DNA of 64,000 nucleotides, from positions 48,599,011 through 48,663,010 of the forward strand of contig CM051456.1 of NCBI GenBank assembly GCA_028274465.1. The letters are read 5' to 3'. This DNA comes from Plantago ovata (Eukaryota; Streptophyta; Magnoliopsida; Lamiales; Plantaginaceae). The notes under the pieces were generated by a model, which was not told where the DNA came from, did not search any database, and was given only the letters and a program-made list of their open reading frames with translations. Positions 1 to 10,444 of this stretch are shown here, in pieces (within the stretch, counting starts at the first letter, position 1; each line of letters begins with the position of its first letter). A program made the translations under genes and the position numbers.

Positions 1-87
1 TGGCGAGGCAGATCCCCGCAACATGAACTATATGTTCCTATTGGACAAAGCCATTTTCATTGGTCGAAAGTTTTTTCATGTTTTAAA

Positions 88-1480
88 GTGTCTATTCCAC
101 AATATATTTTAGAATACAAATTGATTTCGACGAGTCTCTCCCGTAATAATTTAGAACACTAATTGTATTCGACGGGTCTATTTCACAATACTTGTTAGAA
201 TACTCTCTATTGTAATATTTTAGAACACTAATTGCGTTCGACCAGTTTATTAACAATAATTTAGAACAATAATTATGGTAGGCGGGTCTATTCGATAATA
301 CCTTCAATGCGAACTGTATTCAACGGGTCTACTCTTCAAAACTTAACACCCCTCACCGTGGACGGGTCTATTCTGCAATACTTTAGAATATTAATTTCGT
401 TCGATAGGTCAACTTGGCAATATGTTAGAAAACTAAATGCAACATGTGGGTAAGTTCCACAATACTTTAGAACACTAATTGAGTTTGACGTGTTTATTCC
501 GCAATAATTTATCACACTATCTGTATTCAACGTGTCTATTCACATAATACTTTAGAACATTAATTGCATTTGATGGTCTATTCGCCAATACTTTAGACCT
601 CTAACCGAGGTTGACGCGCGGATTTATTCCGCAATACCTTAAAACACTAAATGTAGTCGACGGATCCATTCCAGAATACTTTTGAACACTAATTGTGTTT
701 GACGGGTGTATTCCGCAATACATTAGCACATTGATTGTCCGTGTTCGATGGGCTTATCCGCAATACTTTAGCACATTGATTGTCCATGTTCGATGATTTT
801 ATTTGGCAATACTTAAAAAAAACACGGACTTTGGAACTCCAAATGCGCCCTACTCAACAATAGTTTAGAACAGTATATACGTTCAACGGGTCTATTCCAT
901 AATATTTTAGTACACTAAGGCTCTGTTCTATTCGTCTGTAAAAGTTTGAACTGAACTGAACTGAACTGAACTGAACGTATCTGAACTGAACTGAACTTAT
1001 TTGGAGTGCAAAATACTATTAGCCAAATCTGAACGGAACTGAACTGAACTGAATGCATCTGAACTGAACTGATCTAATCTGAACTGAACTGAATTTATTT
1101 TCATCAATTTTCAGATGAAAAGAACAAAGCCTAACTGTGGCCGACGTGTGTAATCCACAAGAATTTAGAACACGAATTGTGTTCGACAGGTCTATTGCAC
1201 TATACTTTAGAGCAATAAAATTGCGTCAGACGGGTTTATTTGCAATATTTAGAACATTAATTACGTTTGACGGGTCTGTTCGACTATACTTAAACTGCAT
1301 TTGACTGGTCTAACAATACTTTAAAACATTAATTGCGTTTGACGGGCCTATTCATAATACTTTAGAACATTAATTGTATTCGATGGGTCTATTTGATAAT
1401 ACTTTAATACACAAATTTTAGAACTCTAAATGGGGTCAACGGGTCTATTCTTCAATACTTTGAACACTCAATACCATACA
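88..1480. repeat. Degenerate minisatellite, unit roughly 40-50 bp
   Basis: Dozens of diverged direct copies of a unit resembling TTTAGAACACTAATTG, then GTTCGACGGGTCTATTC and CGCAATAC follow one another. Unit length varies through small indels. The array is interrupted by a MITE at 919-1131. Short open frames here (for example 92-307 on the minus strand) simply translate the repeat. Minisatellite arrays inside Helitrons are known in plants. Confidence 0.85.
919..1131. mobile_element. Tourist-like (PIF/Harbinger) MITE
   Basis: The 213-bp element starts GGCTCTGTTCTATTCGTCTG and ends with the imperfect inverted copy finishing AGAACAAAGCC. It is flanked by TAA at 916-918 and 1132-1134, the 3-bp target duplication typical of PIF/Harbinger. 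The interior is dominated by runs of the pentamer CTGAA (GAACTGAACTGAAC...). It has no coding capacity. Confidence 0.8.
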
Positions 1481-1601
1481 TAATTTAAATTATTATCATA
1501 TTTGATGGAACTATTTCGTAAAATATTTTCAAGAAAAATGAGATAGAACGTCATTTTTCATTTTGATTTATTTTTATTTATTATTTGTACATTTACTATT
1601 C

Positions 1602-1631
1602 CCCGTCGAATTTCGACGGGTTATTAACTAG
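1602..1631 (+). other. Helitron 3' terminal hairpin and CTAG end
   Basis: The stem arms are at 1602-1609 and 1613-1620, followed by TTATTAA and CTAG at 1628-1631. This is the standard Helitron termination structure. Confidence 0.75.
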
Positions 1632-1636
1632 ATATA

Positions 1637-3018
1637 CTTCCGAAAGGTAGAACTGCTCACTCGAGATTCGGCATACCAATAAAGGTCCATGAGGACTCTA
1701 TCTGTTACAAGATAAAACCAGATTCTGATGTGACAGGATTATTGAAGCGAACAAGTCTTATAATTTGGGATGAAGCTCCTATGGCACATAAGCACTGCTT
1801 TGAAGCTCTTGACCGAAGTTTAAGATATGTTATGCAGCGTCCAGACATGCCATTTGGTGGATTGGTTATAGTCTTTGGTGGAGACTTTAGGAAGATCCTA
1901 CCAGTTGTTCCGAGAGGAAGCCGCCACGATATTGTAAATGCAGTAATATGTTCATCTAAGATTTGGAGTTCGTGTGAGGTCCTTAGGCTTACAAAAAACA
2001 TGCGTTTACAGGTGTGCTGCCCCACTAAATATTACCTACTTTCCTTTTAACTTCAAATTTTGGCCTGAAATGTGTTTATTTCAATATTGGGTTTTAACCG
2101 GTCTTAATTATATATTGCTTTGTATTGATTCAGGCTGGTACGTCTTCCGAGGAAATTGCAGAGACAAAAGAGTTCGCGGAGTGGATATTGCAAGTTGGTG
2201 ACGGGGTTGCCGGTGGACAAAATGATGGTGAGATTGGTATAAAGTTGCTTGATGATATTGTTATTAGAGGTGCTGTCAATCCTATTGCAACTATCGTCGA
2301 GAGTACGTATCCTTCCTTATTAGATCATTTGGCTAATCCATCAGTCGATCCAGATTATTTTTCTAACACGGCGGTTCTTGCACCCACCAATGACATAGTG
2401 GATACTATAAATGAATATGTGATGTCATTGATGCCCGGTAATTGTAAGGAATACTTGAGTGCTGATAGCATCAGCCAAGAGGATTCTGATCAGCAGGGGC
2501 TGAGTGATATATTCTCTGTTGAATTTCTCAACACAATTAAATGCTCGGGTTTGCCTAATCACAGGATTGCATTGAAAGTTGGGTGTATGGTCATGTTGTT
2601 AAGGAATATAGACCCGTCTATGGAGTTATGCAATGGAACAAGGCTCATTGTTACAAATCTCGGAAAGAATGTGATAGAGGCTGAAACAATAACTGGGAAG
2701 AATCGTGGTCAACGAGTACTTATACCTAGGATGATCATGAGTCCATCAGATGTTACCAAGTTTCCCCTCGAGTTCGATAGGAGACAGTTTCCTTTATCTG
2801 TCTGCTTTGCTATGACCATTAATAAAAGTCAAGGACAATCTCTTGGTCATGTTGGTCTCTATCTACCCTCACCCGTATTTAGCCACGGCCAATTGTACGT
2901 TGCATTCTCGAGAGTCACCACCAAAAAGGGCCTTAAAGTTCTCATTTGTGACAAGGAAGGTAAAACATTTGATACAACAAGGAATGTGGTCTACAAAGAA
3001 GTATTTGACAAGTTGTAA
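1637..3018 (+). pseudogene. PIF1-like helicase of a Helitron, C-terminal part, with one intron
   Basis: This is the C-terminal half of the superfamily 1 helicase that Helitrons use with their Rep nuclease. Coding sequence runs 1637-2011 and 2134-3018. The 122-bp GT-AG intron at 2012-2133 falls in phase 0 and joins the two frames. Helicase motifs appear in order: a TAHSRF stretch, the Walker B-like LIIWDEAPM, GGDFRKILPVV, LTKNMRLQ at the splice, AVLAPTND, GCMVMLLRN, TINKSQGQSL and LYVAFSRV, then a stop at 3018. The Walker A loop is absent because the frame begins in mid-domain after the upstream Helitron's end. A stop (TAA at 1625) lies in frame just before it, so no functional start exists. 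The family call is secure. The intron is inferred from frame and splice signals. Confidence 0.85.
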
Positions 3019-3388
3019 TGTGGTAATGTTTCGATGCCTTACCGACTTAAAATTAACATATCTATGATTTAAATATGTGTATTTTTAATTTTTAACTAAT
3101 GTTCTTTTTGCTTTTTATTTTTATTATGTTCATAAAGGTTTTGTCCCGTTGATACCCGGTTATTGCTATGCTCTCAATCCAGCCTTCGAGGTGCAGATGG
3201 TGGGAGGTTGTGAAGCTCAAGTTTTAGACTTAAGCCTTTTGTAGAATACAAATAAAGTTCAAGACAGTATATGTGCTTTGACATGTAGCCCTTTTTTTTT
3301 CTTCTTTTTTTTTTTTTTACTCTTTATGCGATTTTTTTATTTACAATTAATGTAACGTTTGGATATTATCATTTCAGAAAAATTATTC
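3019..3388. other. Helitron 3' untranslated flank
   Basis: AT-rich sequence between the helicase stop and the terminal hairpin. It contains T-runs at about 3290-3320 and no open frame of note. Confidence 0.5.
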
Positions 3389-3418
3389 CCCATCGAAACT
3401 CGACGGGTTATTTACTAG
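3389..3418 (+). other. Second Helitron 3' terminus
   Basis: The stem arms CCCATCGA (3389-3396) and TCGACGGG (3400-3407) pair with one mismatch. TTATTTA follows, then CTAG at 3415-3418 and T. It is almost the same as the end at 1602-1631, so both Helitrons belong to one family. Copia sequence starts immediately after. Confidence 0.75.
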
Positions 3419-3474
3419 TTTCTTGTATTTCAGCAAGTAACTTTAGAATTGAGTACTGATACCATCGCATAGGT

Positions 3475-5026
3475 CTATCCGGAACTGCAAAGCCCCAGTT
3501 CTTCCAATTCTATTGCCATCTGAGAATTCTTCTCTATAGCTTCAGCAATCAACTTCTTAAGATGCAATATTTCAGCATCTTTCTTTTTTGTCTCTTCCTT
3601 CAGCAATACATACTTTTCAGAAGTCTCCTTGGTCAGAGTTTCAGCATTATGTAGTTTCTCTTGCTGTTTGCTCAGAGTTTTCTCAAATCTTTCGATTTCT
3701 CCTTGAATCTTGTCAAGGTCAATATCATCTTCACTTTCTGAGTCAGAGTCACAGGTAGGACTGTTTACATGACCGGCCATGAGGCAGAATTCGTTGTTTG
3801 ACACATCTGGATAAGCTTCCATAGCTATTCCACAAACTTCCTTGCCAATCTCTACGTCAAGAGTGGCTTCTTCATTTTCAGTGTCTGAGCTTTCTTCCTC
3901 AATGTCTTCGGAGCTAGTATCAATGCACAACGCATCGATTTTTGCTTGAAGCTTCTTCTTTTCTTCAGCAATAAAAGCTCTTTTGAACTTCTTCTTTTCA
4001 GCAGATTTGCCTTTCAACAAAGGACAATTTTCTTTGAAGTGTCCATGCTTTTTGCAGTAAAAGCAGAGATCATTTCCAACTGCTGGTTCTTCAGATGAGT
4101 TTGCTTGCTGAGCTTGCTTGTTCAGCGAGCTAGCCTCATTCTTGTATTTATGGTAGTTGTTACCAAGATGCTTTTTCAACTTCTCTTTTGCTTTTCGCCT
4201 TTCAAGTTCCTTACTGATGAATTTCTTCATGTTTTTAACAACTAAAGCATTTTCATCAGCGGGCTCTTTATCATTCTTCTTTTCAGAAGATGATGGCTTT
4301 GCAGCAAGAGCAATGTTTTGCGATTTTTCAGCAAACACATTTTCTCTTTGCTTTGTCTCGTAGTTGACAGTATCAAGATGAGAGAACAACTCTGTAGGTG
4401 TGATGTTTGGCATTCCTTGATTGTATTAGAAATTCTGAGTGTGGATCCATTCTTGGTTCAGACTTCTGACAATGGTTTTCACCTTTTCGTAATCTGAGTA
4501 AAGATTACCAACTCCCAAGGCGGCCATCTCACTAACTAGAGTTGTGAATCTGAAGTTCAAGTCTTCCAGTGACTCATTTGTACCTTGTTAAGTTCTGGAA
4601 CTTTAACTTCAGCACTTCGAGTTTATTTTCCTTGGTTTTGTCAGATCCAGCACAAAGATCTTGAACCATTTTCCAAGCTTCCTTAGCAGTTTTGGCACCC
4701 CACAGTTTGCACTGTATAGTATCCGGAGTTGATCGAATGATGATTTTTCTTGCTTGGCCATCAAGACAGAATCTCTTGGCTTCGTCGGAAGTCCATTCCT
4801 CTCTTGGTTTTGGAACGACAGTATCAACTGGTTCACCTAAGATAGTTTCCTTTTCAGCTTCTGTGGTTTTGTGAGGAAAACTTCTCTTAACCTTAGTGAT
4901 TTTGATAGGTCCATCATTAATGACAGTAACCATCTCATCACTAATGGCCTCAAGATGTAGCATCATGTTGTTTCGCCATTTTTCATAGTTTTCCAGCTTC
5001 AGCAAGGGAGCGTCTCCTAAAGACAT
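3475..5026 (-). pseudogene. Copia gag polyprotein, disrupted
   Basis: This gag is the capsid-nucleocapsid protein that packages retrotransposon RNA in cytoplasmic particles. The first frame (5026-4574, 150 aa) has the UBN2-type gag fold, with YEKWRNNM near the start and AKEAWKMVQDLCAGSDKTKENKL near the end. A frameshift near 4580-4590 moves it to the frame containing SLEDLNFRFTTLVSEM. An in-frame TAA near 4418 follows, then a 312-aa stretch. That stretch has a CCHC zinc knuckle (CFYCKKHGHFKENC), acidic serine-rich sequence and a C-terminal coiled coil rich in E, K and L. There is no protease, integrase or RT downstream. The start is the ATG at 5026, 95 bases after the primer site. The gene is dead because of the frameshift and stop. 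Confidence 0.85.
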
Positions 5027-5120
5027 CCTGTCAGCAAAAGACTACCAAACTGATCAAGTGAGAGTGATTTACAGAAAGCACCTAAGGGGATCTAGGTTCA
5101 GTGCTGAAGGTTAAAGAACA

Positions 5121-5136
5121 TCCATCTCTGATACCA
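5121..5136 (-). other. Copia primer-binding site (tRNA-iMet)
   Basis: On the minus strand this reads TGGTATCAGAGATGGA, complementary to the 3' end of initiator methionine tRNA. It lies two bases after the LTR end CCAACA. Confidence 0.85.
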
Positions 5137-5138
5137 TT

Positions 5139-5833
5139 TGTTGGTCCCTTTAAACAACAAGAAAAGACTAGAGGGGGGGTGAATAGTCTTTTCAAACTTT
5201 CGTCGTTTAAAAACTTTCTCAGCAAGGGCTTATTACTTTTCAGTAATGAGTTTGCTGATACTTAACTTTCTCAGGAAGCACTAGTTACTTTTCATTGACG
5301 AGTTTTACTAATACTTAAAATCAGAGAGCGGAAGTCTTTGTACAATAAGTGCTTTGTTAGTAAGTGATAGTTTCATCAAGTGAACAGAGTGACAGTGTAC
5401 AGATAGATATGCTTTGCTGAAAACTAAATGCAGTAAGTAAATCACATAAACACTTTTATAGTGGTATCTGAGAGTGGCGTAATCTCTCAACTAATCCACT
5501 TTGTCCTTTCTAGGACTGAATCCACTAAGATAAGTTTGAGGTTCCTTACAACACCTATCTAGAGCGATTCAACAGAAACCAAAGCACACTTGCTTCGTTT
5601 CCAACCTAACTAGAGAACGAAACCTTGTTCTCCACCAACCTTGGGACTTATAATCAGCAACACTATGCTTGATTAAGTTCCCCCTGAATTTCACGCCTGA
5701 AAGGGTGTTTTTCAGTTAGAGAGGTTTGGGATGAGATAACTTGATTATAACTTATTCAGCTACAACAAGTAATCTAAGAAACAAAACTTTGAATACTTTG
5801 CAGTAAAAAAGTTTGATTGTTTCTGGTGTCAAG
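5139..5833 (-). repeat. Copia 5' LTR, inner segment (R/U5 side)
   Basis: The LTR begins (plus orientation) TGTTGGTCCC next to the primer site and continues to the insertion point of element A at 5833. It continues at 15650 once one copy of the TCAAG duplication is removed. Confidence 0.8.
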
Positions 5834-7097
5834 TGATGAACGTGTATTTTACACTTTCATTCGAGTCTTTTTCACCAATTCCGATTCTTTTTCTGCTTTG
5901 GTCGTCTGAAAAAAAGAGCATGAAAAAGGGCGAAGTTAGCTATTCTCTAGGTTAATTTAGCTTATATTTTAGTGCATTTTATTAGAATAGTGTCACGTTT
6001 CCCTTTTCTTTGCATTTTTCAGGTTTTAGGTAAAAATGTATTTTTATGGGCAATATTGATGAGAAGGACGAAGTTTTGGTGTTTCTAGGACATTCGTGGT
6101 GCATCTAGAAGGTTCTGGACGAGTTTTGAGGCCTAGGGGACGAGTTTCAAGGCTTAAAGGTCACTAGAAGGTCAAATCCGAGTCCGAAAAGGAAAAGAAG
6201 ACCAAAATCTCACTCCCACCGACTGGAAGTCCCGGGCGGTTCGCCCGGGACGAGGGGCGGTTCGCTCGGTGCCAGGCGGTTCACCTGGCATCCCGGGCGG
6301 TTCGCCCCACACTGTTATGATATCTATATATATGTTTGCCTATTTTAGTCGTTTTTCAGACCTTTTCACCTTATTTTGGGAGACAAATTCTCGAGAGCCT
6401 GTTCTGGAAATTATTAGCATAGAAGACTCTTTTTCTTATTGATTTGGAAGCTTAAGCATAGAGATTGGACATCTTTGATTCTCGATTCTTGCTTGTGAGT
6501 TAGCAATTCATCGGATATTGACAACCTTTGTTGGTAACTTGTATGTCACGATTTTTCTGCTTTTATTTATTTCATTCAACATGTTTTCATTCAATCTTGC
6601 TGTGATTCTTGTTGATTGCTATTTATCTATGAGTAGCTAAATCTATCGTTGGTGATAGTATGTGATTTCTTAGCTAGGGTTCTTAATTATGCATGAGTGG
6701 CTTCGCGCGTTTAAGACTTGATTTATTGTTTTATTTCTTTGATCTATCTAAGCCATCTATCTTCGTAGTGTTGAATTGAAAGGAACACATAGGACAATTC
6801 ACGATCATAGATCTCTATACAAACTTCAAGTACTTCATGCATGATTATTAACCGTTGCTTTGAATGATCATATTATCACTAACTTCCATTATATTGATAA
6901 GAAAAATCTGTGCTTTGCTTGATTCCTGATTTACAGTTTAAGTTAAATTAGATAAAGCTAGTTATAGTCCTTAGAGATCGATACTCGAGGTTATTTTACT
7001 TCTACACTACATGCCTTGGTTTTCGTTGTAGTTGTGAGTTGCCTTTGGCTAAAAACAAATTTATTTGATTAATTGAGTCTGACAATCTCGTTCATCA
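5834..7097 (+). repeat. Element A 5' LTR
   Basis: A 1264-bp LTR. It is longer than the 3' LTR (1188 bp), mainly because of a block at about 5880-5937 and small indels. A cluster of GGCGGTTCGCC-type palindromes (6229-6311) stands directly before a TATATATAT run at 6325. Confidence 0.9.
6229..6333 (+). promoter_or_regulatory. GC quasi-palindrome cluster and TATA box in element A LTR
   Basis: Four or five modules built on GGGCGGTTCGCCC and GCCAGGCGGTTCACCTGGC are followed within about 15-20 bases by TATATATAT (6325-6333). The 3' LTR has the equivalent block at 14793-14873. The position suggests an upstream promoter element or an RNA hairpin near the transcript start. The function is unknown. 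Confidence 0.6.
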
Positions 7098-7100
7098 AAT

Positions 7101-7118
7101 TGGCGCCGCTGCCGGGGA
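7101..7118 (+). other. Element A primer-binding site (tRNA-Asp)
   Basis: It reads TGGCGCCGCTGCCGGGGA, matching the complement of the plant tRNA-Asp 3' end except for one base (C where T is expected). It starts three bases after the LTR. Confidence 0.85.
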
Positions 7119-7261
7119 CTATACTTCTTTTTTCTCTTTAGCTTATTTATATTTTCAGCATTCAATTCTCAGAGTTAGTAGTTAATTTGTTTCCAAAATT
7201 TTGCGACTTCTAACAGGACTAATTTTCAGTTTTGAGTTACTCCTGTTACAGATATTCAGGT

Positions 7262-8234
7262 ATGACGTCCATGAAAGCTCGCATGGTGCATCGATTCTCG
7301 CAAGTTAGGAGAAGTTCAGCTATATACTTGGAGGAAGAGTTGAAGTGGTACGAAGCGACAAGTTCAGTGGTGAGAGACATACCGAGGTTTGAAGATGGAG
7401 TGGGGATGAATCCGTTAAGTTTCATCAGATCCTATGAGGAAGAAATAGCAAAAGTTCCAGCAAAGGGGTTTACTGAGGACCAATTATGCAGGAGATTATT
7501 TTCTTCCGCTCTCGAATATGAACCAAGGCTTTAATTGGATATCCAGGTTAGCACCAGGATCGCTGAAAACATGGAGCCAAGTAGTAGAGGAGTTCTTGGC
7601 GCGATTTATGCCTTACCATGAGACAATTGCCTTACGAAATAGGATCGAACACTTCAAGCAAGGAGAGTATGAGCGGTTTTGTGACACCTACGAACGTTTT
7701 GAGTTGTATAAACGTGAGTGCCCCCATCACCGTTTCGACGACGGGGAGTTGATTTGGTATTTTGTTGGTGGTCTACGTGATGATGTTAGGCTTCAAGTGG
7801 ATGGGATGTGTGGAGGATTAGAAGAATGTACAGTTGAAGAGGCAGAGAAGGTCCTTCGAAGGTACGCCAGTGATTTTGCACAATCTGAGAGGCTAATGTC
7901 GAGTCAAGTCACCAATGGGGATTCAAATCGAGGTGAAACTGAAGGCTTATACGAAGGATATTCTGAAGACGAAGATATCAGTGAGGAGGATGAACTTGCG
8001 TTATACGCAGGAATGAAGGCCATCGAAAGTGTTTATGAAATTGCACACGCCGGTCAAGTTGAAGATAATCTACGTTTAGCGAAAGTTTTTGAAGGGGTCG
8101 AAGTAACTGAGCAGCCACTGGAGAAATTAAGCTTGTTAAAGTGTGAAAAGGTAGAGGAGGTTCATAAACTCGAAGATGGGGAGATATTTGACGAAGACGC
8201 CCCCTGGAGGTGGGGGGCGAACCGCCTAGCGTAG
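7262..8234 (+). pseudogene. Element A gag, frameshifted
   Basis: This is the gypsy gag that forms the particle shell. The first ATG is at 7262. The frame runs to 7534 and shifts near 7520-7535 into the frame of 7518-8234. There the retrotrans_gag core is clear: LAPGSLKTWSQVVEEFLARF, a YERFELYKRECPHHRF stretch, and YFVGGLRDDVRLQVD. The tail is acidic and has no zinc knuckle. The frame closes at 8234 inside a block of GC palindromes, and the protease-RT frame (from 8210) overlaps it in another register. Identity as gag is secure. The original gag-pro junction cannot be told from this copy. Confidence 0.85.
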
Positions 8235-8345
8235 GGGGCGAATCGCCCCCCCACAGACAGAGAGTTGGGGGCGTCCCAACTCGCCCCAGGCGATTCGCCC
8301 GGGGCAGGGGGCGAACCTCCCCCCAGCTCCAGGGAGCTGGACGAC
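8195..8345 (+). repeat. GC quasi-palindrome block inside element A gag-protease junction
   Basis: Repeated modules such as GGGGCGAATCGCCCCCC, CAGGCGATTCGCCCGG and CAGCTCCAGGGAGCTGG. They lie in translated sequence and yield Pro/Gly/Arg-rich residues at the start of the 8210 frame. The same module type is in this element's LTRs and at 12622-12820. Confidence 0.7.
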
Positions 8346-10444
8346 CCAGCTCCCCTGTTTCGACACCCGAAGCTGATTTTGTCGATCCCAAGCCACTTCC
8401 AACAGTTACTACTGAGGTTCCTGAGTACGAGGAAGTGAAACTACTCCTCCGAGGTGGAAAGGTAACTGCAATTCCTACTTTTGTACGTCCTAAACATATT
8501 AAATCTACTGTGACTAACGATGCAGGAACAAGCACTGAACAAGAAGTTGGTCAAAGTTCGGAAGAACCTCAAGTGCAGGACGATACACATCAAACACCAG
8601 AAGGAGCCGTTGTCGATGATGAGGTTACATGGGATACGCCTTACAATATGGAGGTACTTCATAAGTCCTCCAATCCATATGTGTCCCCAAAACTGCCATT
8701 CCCTAGTAGAATCAAACCGGTCAAGAAGGATATAATGGAGTCACCGCTGTACCAACGCCTCTCTAAAGTCGAAGTCAATGTACCTCTTTTAGAGTTAATT
8801 CAGAATATTCCCGCCTATACGAAGTTCTTTCGGGAGGTGAAGAGTAACAAAAGAATTGCTTCAGGGAGGGAAGTGAATGGGATCGAGACGGTGAATTCCA
8901 TTGCGGAACTTCCAACGAAGCAACGTGATCCGGGAAGCTTCATAATTGACATTACTATGGGCAATGGGCGGTCCACCAAGGCTTTGCTCGACTTAGGAGC
9001 TAGCATCAATCTCATGCCATACTCAGTCTATAAAGCTCTAGATCTTGGAGAAGTGAAACCAACCAAGATGGTAGTACAAATGGCAGACCATAGCGTGAAG
9101 CGTCTTGTGGGAATAGTTGAAGATATCCTTGTAAAAGTTGATAAACTAATAATTCCTGCAGATTTTGTGATCATGAAGTCGGTTGATGAAGGGAAGAGCC
9201 ATGTTCGTGAGCACGTGGTGTTGCTTGGAAGACCATTCATGGCCACTACCAATACATGCCTTGAACTCAAAGGCAAGAAAATCTCCATGGAGGTAATGGG
9301 TGAGAAAATTGAATTGGTAGGATGTAGCATAGGAGATAAGGAAGTCGTAGAAGAATTAAATTTTGTCGATTGCTATGATTCTATGATTTCTGAATTTCAT
9401 CATTGCTATGATAATCGTGAACCTCTTGAAGAGGCACTAACCATGCAGGTTGAGACTTGCTACTTATCCGAAGAAGCAAGGGAGATAGTTGAGATGATGG
9501 ATAATACGCCTGAAATTCCCGTAGGAGAAGAGGTGCTTGAACCTTTAGATGAAGAAGAGGTAGAGAGCAAATTTCCAGAAGAGCCTAGCTTAGAATTAAA
9601 GCCCCTTCCTGCACACCTCAAGTATGTCTACTTAGGGGAAAATAAGAAAAAACCTGTGATAGTCTCTTCACACCTCTCTAGCGATGAAGAAGGTAAGCTA
9701 ATTGAGGTCTTAAGAAAAAATTCTACAGCCATAGGATGGGGGATTAGTGATATAAAGGGGATTCGCCCAACACGGTGTGTGCACAATATCACTCTAGAGC
9801 AAGATGTCAAACCCGTTAGGCAACCTCAGCATAGGATAAATCCTGCCATGCAAGAAGTAGTGAAGAAAGAGGTGATTAAGTTGCTAGACGCCGATATGAT
9901 CTATCCCATTCCTGATAGTCGATGGGTGAGCCCCGTTCATATAGTCCCTAAGAAATCTGGGATTACGGTAGAAGACAATGAGAAGGGAGAGTTAGTACCT
10001 GTTAGGAAAATCACGGGATGGCGAATGTGCATTGATTATAGGAGGTTGAATGCCGCCACCAAGAAAGACCACTTCCCTTTGCCATTTATTGATGATATGC
10101 TAAACCGCCTTGCGGGGCGGCAATTTTATTGTTTTCTTGATGGCTTGTCAGGTTTCTACCAGATTCCGATTGCACCGGAGGATCAGGAGAAGACGACATT
10201 CACTTGCCCATTCAGGACGTTTGCTTATAGGAGGATGCCATTCGGGCTATGTAACGCCCCCGCCAATTTTCAAAGGTGCATGCTTTCAGTTTTCTCTGAT
10301 ATGGTGACCAAATTTGTTGAAGTTTTTATGGATGATTTTTCTCTCTTTGGTGATTATTTTGATGAGTGTTTTCATAAATTAGAACTTGTTTTAAATAGAT
10401 GCATCGAATGCAATCTAACTTTGAGTTGGGAGAAAAGTCATTAA
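8210..10444 (+). pseudogene. Element A protease and reverse transcriptase
   Basis: The 744-aa frame opens in the palindrome block. An aspartic protease follows (DLGASINLMP, catalytic Asp at about residue 261; LLGRPFMAT further on). The reverse transcriptase comes next, with WVSPVHIVPKKSG, WRMCIDYRRLN, FYQIPIAPEDQEKTTFTCPF, RMPFGLCNAPANFQRCM and the catalytic FMDD at about residue 708 (10325-10336). The frame ends at 10444 right after LSWEKSH, where a single indel shifts the continuation into the next frame. The protease would mature the polyprotein and the RT would copy the RNA into DNA in the particle. Domain calls are secure. This copy is inactive. Confidence 0.92.

Larger units (their letters stand above)
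1..1631 (+). mobile_element. Non-autonomous Helitron, 3' part
   Basis: This stretch ends at 1602-1631 with the signature of a Helitron 3' terminus: a GC-rich stem-loop (arms CCCGTCGA and TCGACGGG) followed 8 bases later by CTAG. A near copy of the same end lies at 3389-3418. The body is a degenerate minisatellite with no coding potential. Its 5' end is outside the window. Immediately after CTAG, helicase coding sequence resumes in mid-domain, so this copy probably inserted into an older Helitron's helicase gene. The base after CTAG is A rather than the usual T, so the exact boundary is slightly uncertain. Confidence 0.65.
1632..3418 (+). mobile_element. Helitron remnant with PIF1-like helicase 3' half
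   Basis: It contains the C-terminal half of a Helitron helicase, about 370 bp of 3' flank, and a second Helitron 3' terminus at 3389-3418. The Rep domain and the N-terminal helicase motifs are missing here. They would lie left of the minisatellite Helitron, outside the window. The base after CTAG is T, as expected for insertion between A and T. Confidence 0.7.

Noticed and set aside
92..530. Two minus-strand frames with repeated LKYC/SNSISVL strings
   Set aside because: Pure translation of the minisatellite; no conservation of frame along the array.
6229..6311. CRISPR-like spaced palindromes
   Set aside because: Spacing is irregular, modules vary, and the context is a plant LTR; no cas genes.
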